From Anaerolineales bacterium (GTDB lineage: Bacteria > Chloroflexota > Anaerolineae > Anaerolineales > E44-bin32): DNA of 16,410 nt. The translations under genes and the position numbers were made by a program. A model generated the notes under the pieces. The model was not told the DNA's origin. It saw nothing but the letters and a program-made list of their open reading frames with translations, and did not search any database. The stretch covers positions 1 to 16,410 of the forward strand of contig JAHFAU010000025.1 of the NCBI GenBank assembly GCA_023250385.1, in the 5' to 3' direction. This document shows positions 8,733 through 15,191 of this stretch, piece by piece. Each line of letters opens with the position of its first letter. Positions within the stretch are counted from its first letter, which is position 1.

Positions 8733-9062
8733 CTAAGCCATCTGAATCTGCGTCACGACCCAGTAGGCGGAGGCGATCATCACCATGCCAAGTGTGATGA
8801 GGAAAAGTCCTGCGCCGCTGGCGGTCTTCACCAGACCGCTCAGGGCACCCACGAGCTCGGTCGCGCTGCGGACCAGGCCCGTAACTTCCTCGGCCATTCC
8901 CTTCTGCCCGAGGCGGGCCGTGTGATTGGCCAAGGCCCGGATATCCCGCGAGTACCCCCGGGTGACCAGCACGAAGATGCCCAGCAGCACGCAGATAGAG
9001 CCGAGCACAAACACTGCCGAGCCGATGACGATTTGCATGTCGATAACAGTGAAAGGAATCAT
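8733..9062 (-). CDS. Small two-helix membrane protein of unknown function
   Basis: The protein is 109 residues. Two hydrophobic segments, about 11-33 (IVIGSAVFVLGSICVLLGIF and following) and about 83-105 (GAGLFLITLGMVMIASAYWV and following), flank a 49-residue loop. The loop holds nearly all the positive charges (Arg35, 39, 42, 50, 65; Lys54, 79), so by the positive-inside rule it should face the cytoplasm, with both termini outside. Residues 57-80 look amphipathic. I recognise no family. It is the first gene of the operon, 25 bases after the predicted sigma-54 transcription start, with a strong GGAGG (9072-9068) 5 bases before the ATG. The giant TPR gene follows after 12 bases. Position and topology suggest a membrane anchor or envelope sensor for the TPR/peptidase pair; this is inference. 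Confidence 0.85.
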   Translation of the reverse strand: MIPFTVIDMQIVIGSAVFVLGSICVLLGIFVLVTRGYSRDIRALANHTARLGQKGMAEEVTGLVRSATELVGALSGLVKTASGAGLFLITLGMVMIASAYWVVTQIQMA

Positions 9063-9097
9063 GTCCGCCTCCGGTTCCTGTAGTCTCCGGCCTCAGT

Positions 9098-9113
9098 TGC
9101 AATCAACGTGCCA
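9098..9113 (-). promoter_or_regulatory. Sigma-54 (-24/-12) promoter of the membrane protein-TPR-peptidase operon
   Basis: The minus strand reads TGGCACGTTGATTGCA, a match at every fixed position of TGGCACG-N4-TTGCW, preceded by C. The -24 GG is at 9112-9111 and the -12 GC at 9100-9099. The inferred start is near 9087, giving a leader of about 25 bases that contains the GGAGG for the ATG at 9062. It lies in the only sizeable gap between the regulator operon and the effector operon. Confidence 0.94.
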
Positions 9114-9114
9114 G

Positions 9115-9188
9115 GCGCGGCAGGCCGCTAGGCAAAATGAACCGCTGAATGCGGCGGACCGCTGAGGGCTAGCTGGGGAACAGGTCGA
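9115..9188. other. Intergenic stretch upstream of the effector promoter, with small GC hairpins
   Basis: These 74 bases lie between the activator stop and the -24 element. They hold three short complementary GC units: GCGG-CAGG-CCGC at 9117-9128, CCGC-TGAAT-GCGG at 9142-9154 and GCGG-CGGA-CCGC at 9151-9162, the last two being mutually exclusive. Stems are only 4 bp and the only T-run on the minus strand is TTTT, so this is at best a weak terminator. I see no clear palindromic enhancer, consistent with an activator that cannot bind DNA. No reading frame here encodes a missing helix-turn-helix. Confidence 0.4.
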
Positions 9189-10367
9189 TCAGGAGGGGAT
9201 CAGTGCTTGGAACTCGGGAGAGAAATGTCCTACGTCGAGCTCTTCGTCGTCGCAGAACAGCATCGCCCGTTCCACGGCGTGCCGGAGCTCTCGGATATTC
9301 CCGGGCCAGGGGTGCGCCTTCAATGCCTCAATCGCCTGCGGGCTGATCCCGGAGACCACATTGCCGGTTCGCACGTTGAGCTGGCGGATGAAGGACCCGA
9401 CTAAAGCAGGGATGTCCGCAATCCGCTCGCGCAGCGGAGGCAGATGAAGATCCACGACTTTGAGCCGGTAATACAGATCTTGTCGGAAAGTTCCCTGTTC
9501 CATCATCGAGAGCAGGTCGCGGTTTGAAGCGGCTAGGATCTGAACGTCAACGTGGATTTCATTCACGCCGCCGATCCGGCGGAAGCGTTGCTCGTCCAGG
9601 ACCCTGAGCAGCTTGGCTTGCATGTCCGGCTTGGTGGAGGAGATCTCATCCAGGAACAGGATGCCCCCGTCTGCCACCTCCATCAATCCAGGCTTCCGCT
9701 TGGTGGCGCCGGTGAATGCGCCCGCCTCGTGGCCGAACAGCTCAGACTCGATCATCGTGTCGGGCAGGGCCGCGCAGTTCACAGGAACGAACGGTTTCTC
9801 GGCCCGTGGGCCGGAATACCGGATCGCTTGAGCCAAGACCTCTTTGCCGGTCCCCGTCTCACCAGTTATCAACACCGACGCGGCGGCGGCTGCGGCTCGT
9901 TGAGCCTCGTCGGCAATTCGCTTCATGGCCGGGCCCTCGCCAATGATCCACTCGAATTGATCCTGGCTGGATTTCCGCAGCATGGCCAACTCGCGACGCA
10001 GCGACACGACTTCGTTGGCCCGCTGCACTGCGCCGATCAGTTGATCCAGATCCAAGGGCTTCTGCAGGAAATCGAGCGCGCCTTGCTTCATTGCTTGGAC
10101 CGCAATGTCGACCTCACCGAAGGCGGTGATCAGGATGACCGGGGGACGCGGGTTTTCGCGGGCGATCTGCTGGAGGAGCGAAAGGCCCGAGCCGTCGGGG
10201 AGAACGACATCCAGCAGGACGATGTCAGCCGCGCCCGTTTCGATGGCTTGTCTGGCCTGCGCCAGATCGCCGGCTTCGATCGCCTCATAGCCGGCATCCG
10301 CCAGTGCGCCACCGACGAAACTCCGGGCGGTCTGTTCGTCGTCAACTACCAGGACGGTCGCGCTCAT
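9189..10367 (-). CDS. NtrC-family sigma-54 activator (receiver-AAA+) lacking the DNA-binding domain
   Basis: The protein is 392 residues. Residues 1-120 are a receiver domain with acidic pocket Asp9/Asp10, phospho-acceptor Asp53 (LLDVVLP), Thr81 and Lys103. Residues about 140-375 are a sigma-54-interacting AAA+ ATPase: Walker A GETGTGKE (169-176), GAFTGA loop (216-221) that contacts sigma-54, Walker B GGILFLDE (234-241), arginine-finger region RQDLYYRL (295-302) and sensor II WPGNIREL (354-361). It hydrolyses ATP to open sigma-54 promoter complexes after phosphorylation by its kinase. The protein ends 31 residues after sensor II, where NtrC-type proteins (about 450-480 residues) continue into a Fis-type helix-turn-helix. 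No frame after the stop restores one, so this looks like a natural form, as in H. pylori FlgR and Chlamydia CtcC. The ATG overlaps the kinase stop as ATGA. Three sigma-54 promoters in this window are its likely targets. Confidence 0.97.
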   Translation of the reverse strand: MSATVLVVDDEQTARSFVGGALADAGYEAIEAGDLAQARQAIETGAADIVLLDVVLPDGSGLSLLQQIARENPRPPVILITAFGEVDIAVQAMKQGALDFLQKPLDLDQLIGAVQRANEVVSLRRELAMLRKSSQDQFEWIIGEGPAMKRIADEAQRAAAAAASVLITGETGTGKEVLAQAIRYSGPRAEKPFVPVNCAALPDTMIESELFGHEAGAFTGATKRKPGLMEVADGGILFLDEISSTKPDMQAKLLRVLDEQRFRRIGGVNEIHVDVQILAASNRDLLSMMEQGTFRQDLYYRLKVVDLHLPPLRERIADIPALVGSFIRQLNVRTGNVVSGISPQAIEALKAHPWPGNIRELRHAVERAMLFCDDEELDVGHFSPEFQALIPS

Positions 10368-12295
10368 TCGAGGTTGTCACCCGGAACAAGCGGGAACTGA
10401 AGCGTGAACACCGTGCCCGCGTCTTGAAAACTCTCGACCGCGATGCTGCCTTGGTGGGCGGTCATGATCCTGCGGCTGATGGCCAGGCCAAGTCCTGTGC
10501 CGGACTTCTTGGTCGTGAAAAAGGGGTCGAAGATGCGGTCCAATTGTTCAGGGCGGATCCCAGGGCCCGTGTCGGCGATCTTGAGCAACTGGCCCCCCGA
10601 GCCATTGGTAGTGATGTGCACCGAGAGCGTCCCCCCGTTTGCCATCGCCTGAACGCTGTTGGTGATTAGATTGACAATGACCTGCTCAATCGTCCGCTCG
10701 TCGGCCAGCACTCGGTTGCCGCCATTTGCATAATTGGTATGGGTGCCTACGTTGGCAAGCTTCAACCTTGGCTCCCAGCGGGCAAGGATCCGATCGACCA
10801 GCTCTGCAAGGCTCAGCGGAGCGAATTTGAGTTCGAGCGGCCGGGCGAAGAATAGCACGTCGCCGAGCAGCTGATCGAGCCGCTTGCACTCGCTGCGGAT
10901 CGTTTCCAGAGCGTCGTGTTGGGGGTGATCCTGCCCAAGCCGGGAGGCAACCAGCTGCAGGCCGGTGCTGATGTTGTTGATTGGATTGCGGACCTCATGG
11001 GCGAAGATGGCTGCGACCTCGCCCAGCAAGGCACGCTGAGCAAGCGTCTCAGTGTGGTCCTCAATCGCCTTCCGCTCGGAGAGATCGTTGAGAACCAGGA
11101 TCAATCGGGAGAGCTGCCCCTCCTCTTGCGGCACGGCGCGCAGGCTGGCCGGAAATGGTCTTCCATCCCGGCGGTGAAGCATCAATTGGGCGCGCTCGGC
11201 GGTGAGCTGGTGGCCGAGTGCATCCAGCAAGGTGGTCATCACATCGGCCGGGCCCACGAGGACGTCCTGGATGGACTGGTCTTTGAGTTGATCTTCGGGG
11301 TAGCCCAAGATTTGGCAGGCGGCCGGATTGGCCCTCAATACTTTCAGATTGCCGTCCACGGAGATCAAGCCCTCTTGGATGGCCTGAAAAGAGCTCGAAA
11401 ACTCGATCCCCACCCGGTCGAGCTCGGCCTGCAGGTCTGCGAGCACCTCTCGGTGCATCCCCAAAAGGATCCGGGCATGGTAGAGGTTGGCCAAGACCTC
11501 CATCAATCCAATCACCTCGCCTGGCAGGTCTGCAGCATCTAGCCAGCCCGCCACCAACAGCCCAATCCAGGCGGTTGGCGACCCGATGGGAGTGCTCCGG
11601 AGCGCCCTCAATCCGGCCGCCCGAGCTGCCTTGTGAAGCGGATGATCAGGCCGAGTCCCGATCGACCAGAGGCTCGGGCGGTCCAGCGGGTCGAGCGCAA
11701 CCGGCGGGAGGGCTTGCGGGAAGTCTCTCGGCAGCGCCCCTTCTACCGTGTAATCTGAATTGTGGGGGGACGCTCGGTAGACTCCGACAAAATCCGCCGA
11801 GAGCACCTGCCTGGCCAGCTCGAAGACGGCCCATTTCGGATCCGCCGGCGACTCGGTGATTTGAGTCGAGATCTCGATCAGATGGTCGAGCCGATCTTCC
11901 TCCACTCTCGCTTGCTTCAGAATCCGCTCCCGCTCGGCCGATGCGCGGACTCTAAGCAGGATCGCCGCGGTGGGATTGCCGATCAAGGTGGGCCAAACAT
12001 CGAGCAACAAGCTGTCGCCCGCGTGAGTCCGAACCGCGAGCTTAGAAAGCAGGCTGCCGGGTGAATCGGCAAATCTGGGCATATCCGGGAAGAGATCCGC
12101 AGCTTTCAACTGCTCCAATTCCTTGCGGGTGTATCCAGTGAGCAGTAGAAAGGCGTGGTTGGACGCCAAGACCGAGCTGCCCACCCCGTCCAGGACGAGC
12201 ACCCCGTCTTCGACGGAATCGGCGAGAGCTCCGAAGAGCTCCCGGTACGGGTTTGGCTTTAGGAGTTTCGTCAGGCTGCTGACGGCGGCTGCCAA
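10364..12295 (-). CDS. Soluble PAS-GAF-PAS sensor histidine kinase (NtrB/AtoS type)
   Basis: The protein is 643 residues with no membrane segment, so it senses a cytoplasmic signal. A PAS domain lies at about 19-115 and a GAF-like domain at about 135-275 (DFVGVYRASPH near 168-178, WIGLLVAG 243-250). A second PAS domain lies at about 300-405 (QEGLISVDGNLKVLRANPAA). The HisKA H-box is FAHEVRNPINN with phospho-His433. The HATPase region shows the N-box VNLITNSVQAM (Asn542), G1 DTGPGI (575-580) and FFTTKKSGTGLGLAISRRI (592-610). This is the kinase class that phosphorylates NtrC-type activators, and the activator gene follows with a 4-base ATGA overlap. The start is a TTG at 12295 with AAAGGG 8 bases upstream. 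It is the first possible start after the rpoN stop, and the two genes share a reading frame with only a TAA between them. A later GTG start within the first PAS domain is less likely because it would cut the domain. Confidence 0.95.
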   Translation of the reverse strand: MAAAVSSLTKLLKPNPYRELFGALADSVEDGVLVLDGVGSSVLASNHAFLLLTGYTRKELEQLKAADLFPDMPRFADSPGSLLSKLAVRTHAGDSLLLDVWPTLIGNPTAAILLRVRASAERERILKQARVEEDRLDHLIEISTQITESPADPKWAVFELARQVLSADFVGVYRASPHNSDYTVEGALPRDFPQALPPVALDPLDRPSLWSIGTRPDHPLHKAARAAGLRALRSTPIGSPTAWIGLLVAGWLDAADLPGEVIGLMEVLANLYHARILLGMHREVLADLQAELDRVGIEFSSSFQAIQEGLISVDGNLKVLRANPAACQILGYPEDQLKDQSIQDVLVGPADVMTTLLDALGHQLTAERAQLMLHRRDGRPFPASLRAVPQEEGQLSRLILVLNDLSERKAIEDHTETLAQRALLGEVAAIFAHEVRNPINNISTGLQLVASRLGQDHPQHDALETIRSECKRLDQLLGDVLFFARPLELKFAPLSLAELVDRILARWEPRLKLANVGTHTNYANGGNRVLADERTIEQVIVNLITNSVQAMANGGTLSVHITTNGSGGQLLKIADTGPGIRPEQLDRIFDPFFTTKKSGTGLGLAISRRIMTAHQGSIAVESFQDAGTVFTLQFPLVPGDNLE

Positions 12296-12303
12296 GTCCT
12301 CGA

Positions 12304-12309
12304 CCCTTT
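12304..12309 (-). promoter_or_regulatory. Ribosome binding site that decides the kinase TTG start
   Basis: AAAGGG on the minus strand overlaps the rpoN TAA and lies 8 bases before the TTG at 12295. No ATG or GTG lies between the rpoN stop and the first PAS domain, so this site supports the TTG start and coupled translation from rpoN. Confidence 0.6.
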
Positions 12310-13702
12310 AGGCGGGCGCTTCACGCTTTTTTCGCAAACGGGCCGGGAGTATACCTTCGATGGAACGGTATTTTGCGACCGTCCGGCGGGCAATCTGGAC
12401 TCCATCTCCACTCAAGACCGACGCGATCTCGTCATCGGTGAGCGGTTTGCGTTCCTGCCCGATCAGCTCTTTGATCCGGTCCCGCACGGAGAGGCTGCGG
12501 TCGAAGAAGCGAGCCAGCGGAATGATCCGACCGTCGGGCAGGGCGATGCCTTTGTTGGCCACGGCCCGCGAGACCGTCGACTCATGCACTCCGATCCGAG
12601 TCGCTAATTCGGCTCGGGTCATCGGAAACAGCTTTCGATCGCCCTCAAGGATGAACTGGCGTTGCCTATCAACGATCTCTTCCATGAGCTTGCGCATTGT
12701 ATTGTTGCGCTGTTGCAGACATTTGACAAATAGGGAGGCCCGCTCCAAATGGGACTTCCAGGCCTCCGAATGATCACCGTCGGCCTGCGGCAATGCTTTG
12801 CGGAAGTCCGGGTTCACCCGCAACCAGCCTGGGAATGAGGAAAAGATCTCCACCAGCATGGGACCGGCCAGCTGCTGGCTGATTTGGATATCCGGCGCGT
12901 GGTAGACATTGCTGTCGGCGCTCCTCGGCGATCGACCGGAACCCCAATAGGCCCGAGCGGGGAATGGGTTAAGGTTGGTCTGAATGAATTGAGCTGCCTT
13001 CCGAACCTGACCTACCCGCACGCCCAGCGCCCGCGCGAGCGTCTCGTAGTCTCGGCTGGCCAGCGCCTCGAAGCCGGCCTGCAGGACGCCGCGTGCCAGT
13101 TGGGCTTCGGCCGACTCTGCTGGAAATAGATCCAGCTGGGCGAGCAGCGCCTGTCGCGGTCCGGCGGTGGCCAGCCCGGCCGGATCGCAATGTGAGATCA
13201 GGCTCACGACCCGCTCGACCTGAGCGAGCGAGGAGCGAGTGGCCCGGGCAATGAACGCTTGAGGTTCGGCCAGGAAGCCTTCCTCGTCCAGGCTGGAGAG
13301 CACATAGGCCGCAAGCGGCCGCTCGGCCGGATCCAGTTCGGGAGCCAGCTGCTGCAGCACGTAGATGGCTAAGCTCTCCGGAGCCGCGGGCTCCAGCCCA
13401 TCCCCGTCGTCTTCGGCCCTTCGGCTTCCGTTCCGGCCACTGGCTTCCCGAGCAGAGATCAGAACTACCGAATCTTGCTCGCCGGTTGCCGCGCTGCACC
13501 TGGGACAGAGTCGACGAGTGCTGAGCCGGGCGTGACAGTTGGGACAGACAATCTCATCCAGCAGCTCCAGTGCCGGATTGTTGGCCAGCTCTTCCATGAC
13601 CTTGTCCTTGAGCTCTTCATTCGACAAGGACAGCAGACTCATGGTCTGGGCGAGATGAGCCGTGGCGACGTGGCGAAGCGAGTGATCTTGGAGTTGCAGC
13701 AT
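12308..13702 (-). CDS. rpoN: RNA polymerase sigma-54 factor, with an inserted zinc ribbon
   Basis: The protein is 464 residues, of usual length. Region I, the activator-interacting helix, is at about 1-50 (AHLAQTMSLLSLSNEELKDK). It is followed directly by CPNC-x9-CPRC (Cys53, 56, 66, 69), which looks like a zinc ribbon where the acidic, variable region II normally begins. The core-binding domain spans about 100-240 (YVLQQLAPELDPAERPLAAYVLSSLDEEGFL). The DNA-binding part has the helix-turn-helix MTRAELATRIGVHESTVSRAVANK and the RpoN box ARRTVAKYR (438-446), which reads the -24 GG. The start at 13702 aligns with the normal region I start and has GGAG 7 bases upstream; longer in-frame starts would run back over trmFO. 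The gene heads an operon with the kinase and activator and has a sigma-54 promoter of its own, so it is probably autoregulated. Confidence 0.98.
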   Translation of the reverse strand: MLQLQDHSLRHVATAHLAQTMSLLSLSNEELKDKVMEELANNPALELLDEIVCPNCHARLSTRRLCPRCSAATGEQDSVVLISAREASGRNGSRRAEDDGDGLEPAAPESLAIYVLQQLAPELDPAERPLAAYVLSSLDEEGFLAEPQAFIARATRSSLAQVERVVSLISHCDPAGLATAGPRQALLAQLDLFPAESAEAQLARGVLQAGFEALASRDYETLARALGVRVGQVRKAAQFIQTNLNPFPARAYWGSGRSPRSADSNVYHAPDIQISQQLAGPMLVEIFSSFPGWLRVNPDFRKALPQADGDHSEAWKSHLERASLFVKCLQQRNNTMRKLMEEIVDRQRQFILEGDRKLFPMTRAELATRIGVHESTVSRAVANKGIALPDGRIIPLARFFDRSLSVRDRIKELIGQERKPLTDDEIASVLSGDGVQIARRTVAKYRSIEGILPARLRKKREAPA

Positions 13703-13722
13703 CCTGTGGCTCCGAAGGGGGG

Positions 13723-13728
13723 AGTATA
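13723..13728 (-). promoter_or_regulatory. Possible vegetative -10 box for basal rpoN expression
   Basis: TATACT on the minus strand would start transcription near 13716, just before the GGAG used by rpoN. No convincing -35 hexamer stands 16-18 bases upstream. A sigma-54-independent source is logically needed to start an autogenous loop, and this is the best candidate I see. Confidence 0.3.
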
Positions 13729-13736
13729 GTGTCAAT

Positions 13737-13752
13737 TGCAAGAAGCGTGCCA
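13737..13752 (-). promoter_or_regulatory. Sigma-54 (-24/-12) promoter of rpoN (autogenous)
   Basis: The minus strand reads TGGCACGCTTCTTGCA, a match at every fixed position of TGGCACG-N4-TTGCW. The -24 GG is at 13751-13750 and the -12 GC at 13739-13738. The inferred start is near 13726, about 24 bases before the rpoN ATG. The following bases (AATTGACACTATACT) are AT-rich, as expected for the melted region. Confidence 0.93.
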
Positions 13753-13764
13753 CTCCCTGCGTGC

Positions 13765-13770
13765 TACAAT
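13765..13770 (+). promoter_or_regulatory. -10 box of a leaderless trmFO promoter
   Basis: TACAAT preceded by TGC (extended -10 form TGnTACAAT). The predicted start, 7 bases after the box, is the A of the trmFO ATG at 13777. There is no -35 match and no Shine-Dalgarno site before the gene. Confidence 0.7.
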
Positions 13771-13776
13771 GCGCGC

Positions 13777-15156
13777 ATGCAAGCAGTCCAGGTCGTGGGA
13801 GGTGGGTTGGCAGGCAGCGAGGCGGCTTGGCAGGCGGCCAATCACGGGCATCGGGTCGTCCTGTTCGAAATGCGGCCCCACGCAGCGACCGGCGCCCATA
13901 CCGGAGGCGAGCTTGCCGAGCTGGTGTGCTCGAACTCGCTTGGATCCCAGCTCCCGGACCGAGCCTCGGGCATGCTGCTGGCGGAGCTGGAGCAGATGGG
14001 CTCCTTGCTCGTGGAGTGCGCCCGGGCAACCGCGGTCCCAGCCGGTGGAGCGCTGGCCGTCGATCGGCAGGCCTTCTCGGCTGAGGTCACCCGACGGCTG
14101 CTCGAGCACCCTGCGATCGAGCTAGTCCGCCAGGAAGTCAAGCGTATCCCCGAGGGGGTTACCGTGATCGCCAGTGGGCCGCTGACCTCCGAGCGGCTGG
14201 CCGCCGAGCTGATCCGTTTGACCGGTGAGGAGAATCTGTACTTCTTCGACGCGATCTCCCCGATCGTCGAAGCCGGGAGCGTGGACCAGTCGATCGTTTT
14301 CCGTGAATCGCGGTACGGCCGAGGGACGAGCGATAAAGGGGATTACCTGAACTGCCCGATGAGCAAGGGCGAATATCAAGACTTTGTCCATGCGCTGCTG
14401 AGCGCAGAGCGGATTCCGCTTAGATCCTTTGAATCGGCGATTGGGGCCGGAGTGCGGGCCGGAGCGGAGCGGTTCTTCGAGGCCTGTCTGCCGATCGAAA
14501 TCCTGGCCGAGCGAGGGGAACAATCGCTGGCCTACGGGCCGCTGCGGCCGGTAGGGCTAAAGGATCCGCGGACCGACCGGCGGCCCTATGCGGTCGTGCA
14601 GCTGCGTCAGGATGATCTCGCGGGGAGTCTGTACAACCTGGTTGGATTCCAGACCAATCTCAAGTTTCCCGAGCAGCGAAGGGTGTTCCGAATGATTCCC
14701 GGCTTACAGTCGGCCCAATTCGCCCGCTACGGCCAGATGCACCGGAATACGTTTGTGAATTCTCCCAAGTTGCTGCAGGCCTCGCTTCAGGTCCGGTCCC
14801 GCACGGACCTTTTTATGGCAGGGCAGATCACGGGGGTAGAGGGCTACCTCGGCAACATTGGGACCGGTCTGCTCGCTGGGCTGAATGCCGCCCGCCTGAT
14901 CGACGGCGAGCCGCCTCTGATCCTGCCTCCGGCGACGATGCTGGGTGCGCTCTGCAATTACGTAAGCCAGGCGGATCCGGAGAGTTTCCAGCCGATGAAG
15001 GCCAACTTCGGGATTCTTCCGCCGCTCGCCTCGGCTGACCAGCTCGATCGCCGCGGGCGTGCAAAGGCCTATGTCGAGCGAGGCGCCGCCGCACTCCGCA
15101 ACATTTCTATGGAGCCAAGGGCGGAACTGCGCATAGCCACACAGGAATACAATTAA
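13777..15156 (+). CDS. trmFO: Methylenetetrahydrofolate-tRNA-(uracil-54-C5)-methyltransferase (FADH2-oxidizing)
   Basis: The protein is 459 residues, in the family's usual range. TrmFO makes 5-methyluridine at position 54 of the tRNA T-loop, using methylene-tetrahydrofolate as carbon donor and FADH2 as reductant. The N-terminal FAD-binding motif is VVGGGLAGSEAAW (6-18). The conserved CSNSL with Cys51 and the FEACLPIE motif with Cys237 correspond to the two functionally important cysteines of the family. The block NLVGFQTNLKF, FRMIPGLQ, ARYGQMHRNTF, NSPKLL (287-333) is highly characteristic, as is GQITGVEGY with GLLAGLNAA near the second nucleotide-binding region. The start at 13777 is chosen because the FAD motif begins a few residues later and the -10 box places transcription start on this ATG; an in-frame ATG at 13729 would add 16 residues without homology. 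It is divergent from rpoN, 74 bases apart, and followed after 35 bases by hflX. Confidence 0.98.
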   Translation: MQAVQVVGGGLAGSEAAWQAANHGHRVVLFEMRPHAATGAHTGGELAELVCSNSLGSQLPDRASGMLLAELEQMGSLLVECARATAVPAGGALAVDRQAFSAEVTRRLLEHPAIELVRQEVKRIPEGVTVIASGPLTSERLAAELIRLTGEENLYFFDAISPIVEAGSVDQSIVFRESRYGRGTSDKGDYLNCPMSKGEYQDFVHALLSAERIPLRSFESAIGAGVRAGAERFFEACLPIEILAERGEQSLAYGPLRPVGLKDPRTDRRPYAVVQLRQDDLAGSLYNLVGFQTNLKFPEQRRVFRMIPGLQSAQFARYGQMHRNTFVNSPKLLQASLQVRSRTDLFMAGQITGVEGYLGNIGTGLLAGLNAARLIDGEPPLILPPATMLGALCNYVSQADPESFQPMKANFGILPPLASADQLDRRGRAKAYVERGAAALRNISMEPRAELRIATQEYN

Positions 15157-15179
15157 CCTAGTGGTATTCCGACCGAGTC

Positions 15180-15185
15180 TATAAT
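15180..15185 (+). promoter_or_regulatory. -10 box of a leaderless hflX promoter
   Basis: A perfect TATAAT with 6 bases (CAGCTC) before the ATG at 15192, so the predicted transcription start is the A of the start codon. No -35 match is seen and there is no Shine-Dalgarno site. Confidence 0.72.
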
Positions 15186-15191
15186 CAGCTC

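Noticed and set aside
9115..9188. Terminator after the activator gene
   Set aside because: Hairpin stems are only 4 bp and the T-run is TTTT at an awkward distance, so readthrough from the regulator operon into the effector operon cannot be excluded.
13769..13778. 10-base palindrome ATGCGCGCAT across the trmFO -10 box and start codon
   Set aside because: Short alternating GC sequence, easily by chance in GC-rich DNA. The upstream ATG within it is out of frame with trmFO.
13703..14029. In-frame extension of rpoN by 109 residues to an ATG at 14029
   Set aside because: It runs antisense through trmFO, would include the sigma-54 promoter, and is Pro/Arg-rich shadow sequence. Normal region I begins at 13702.
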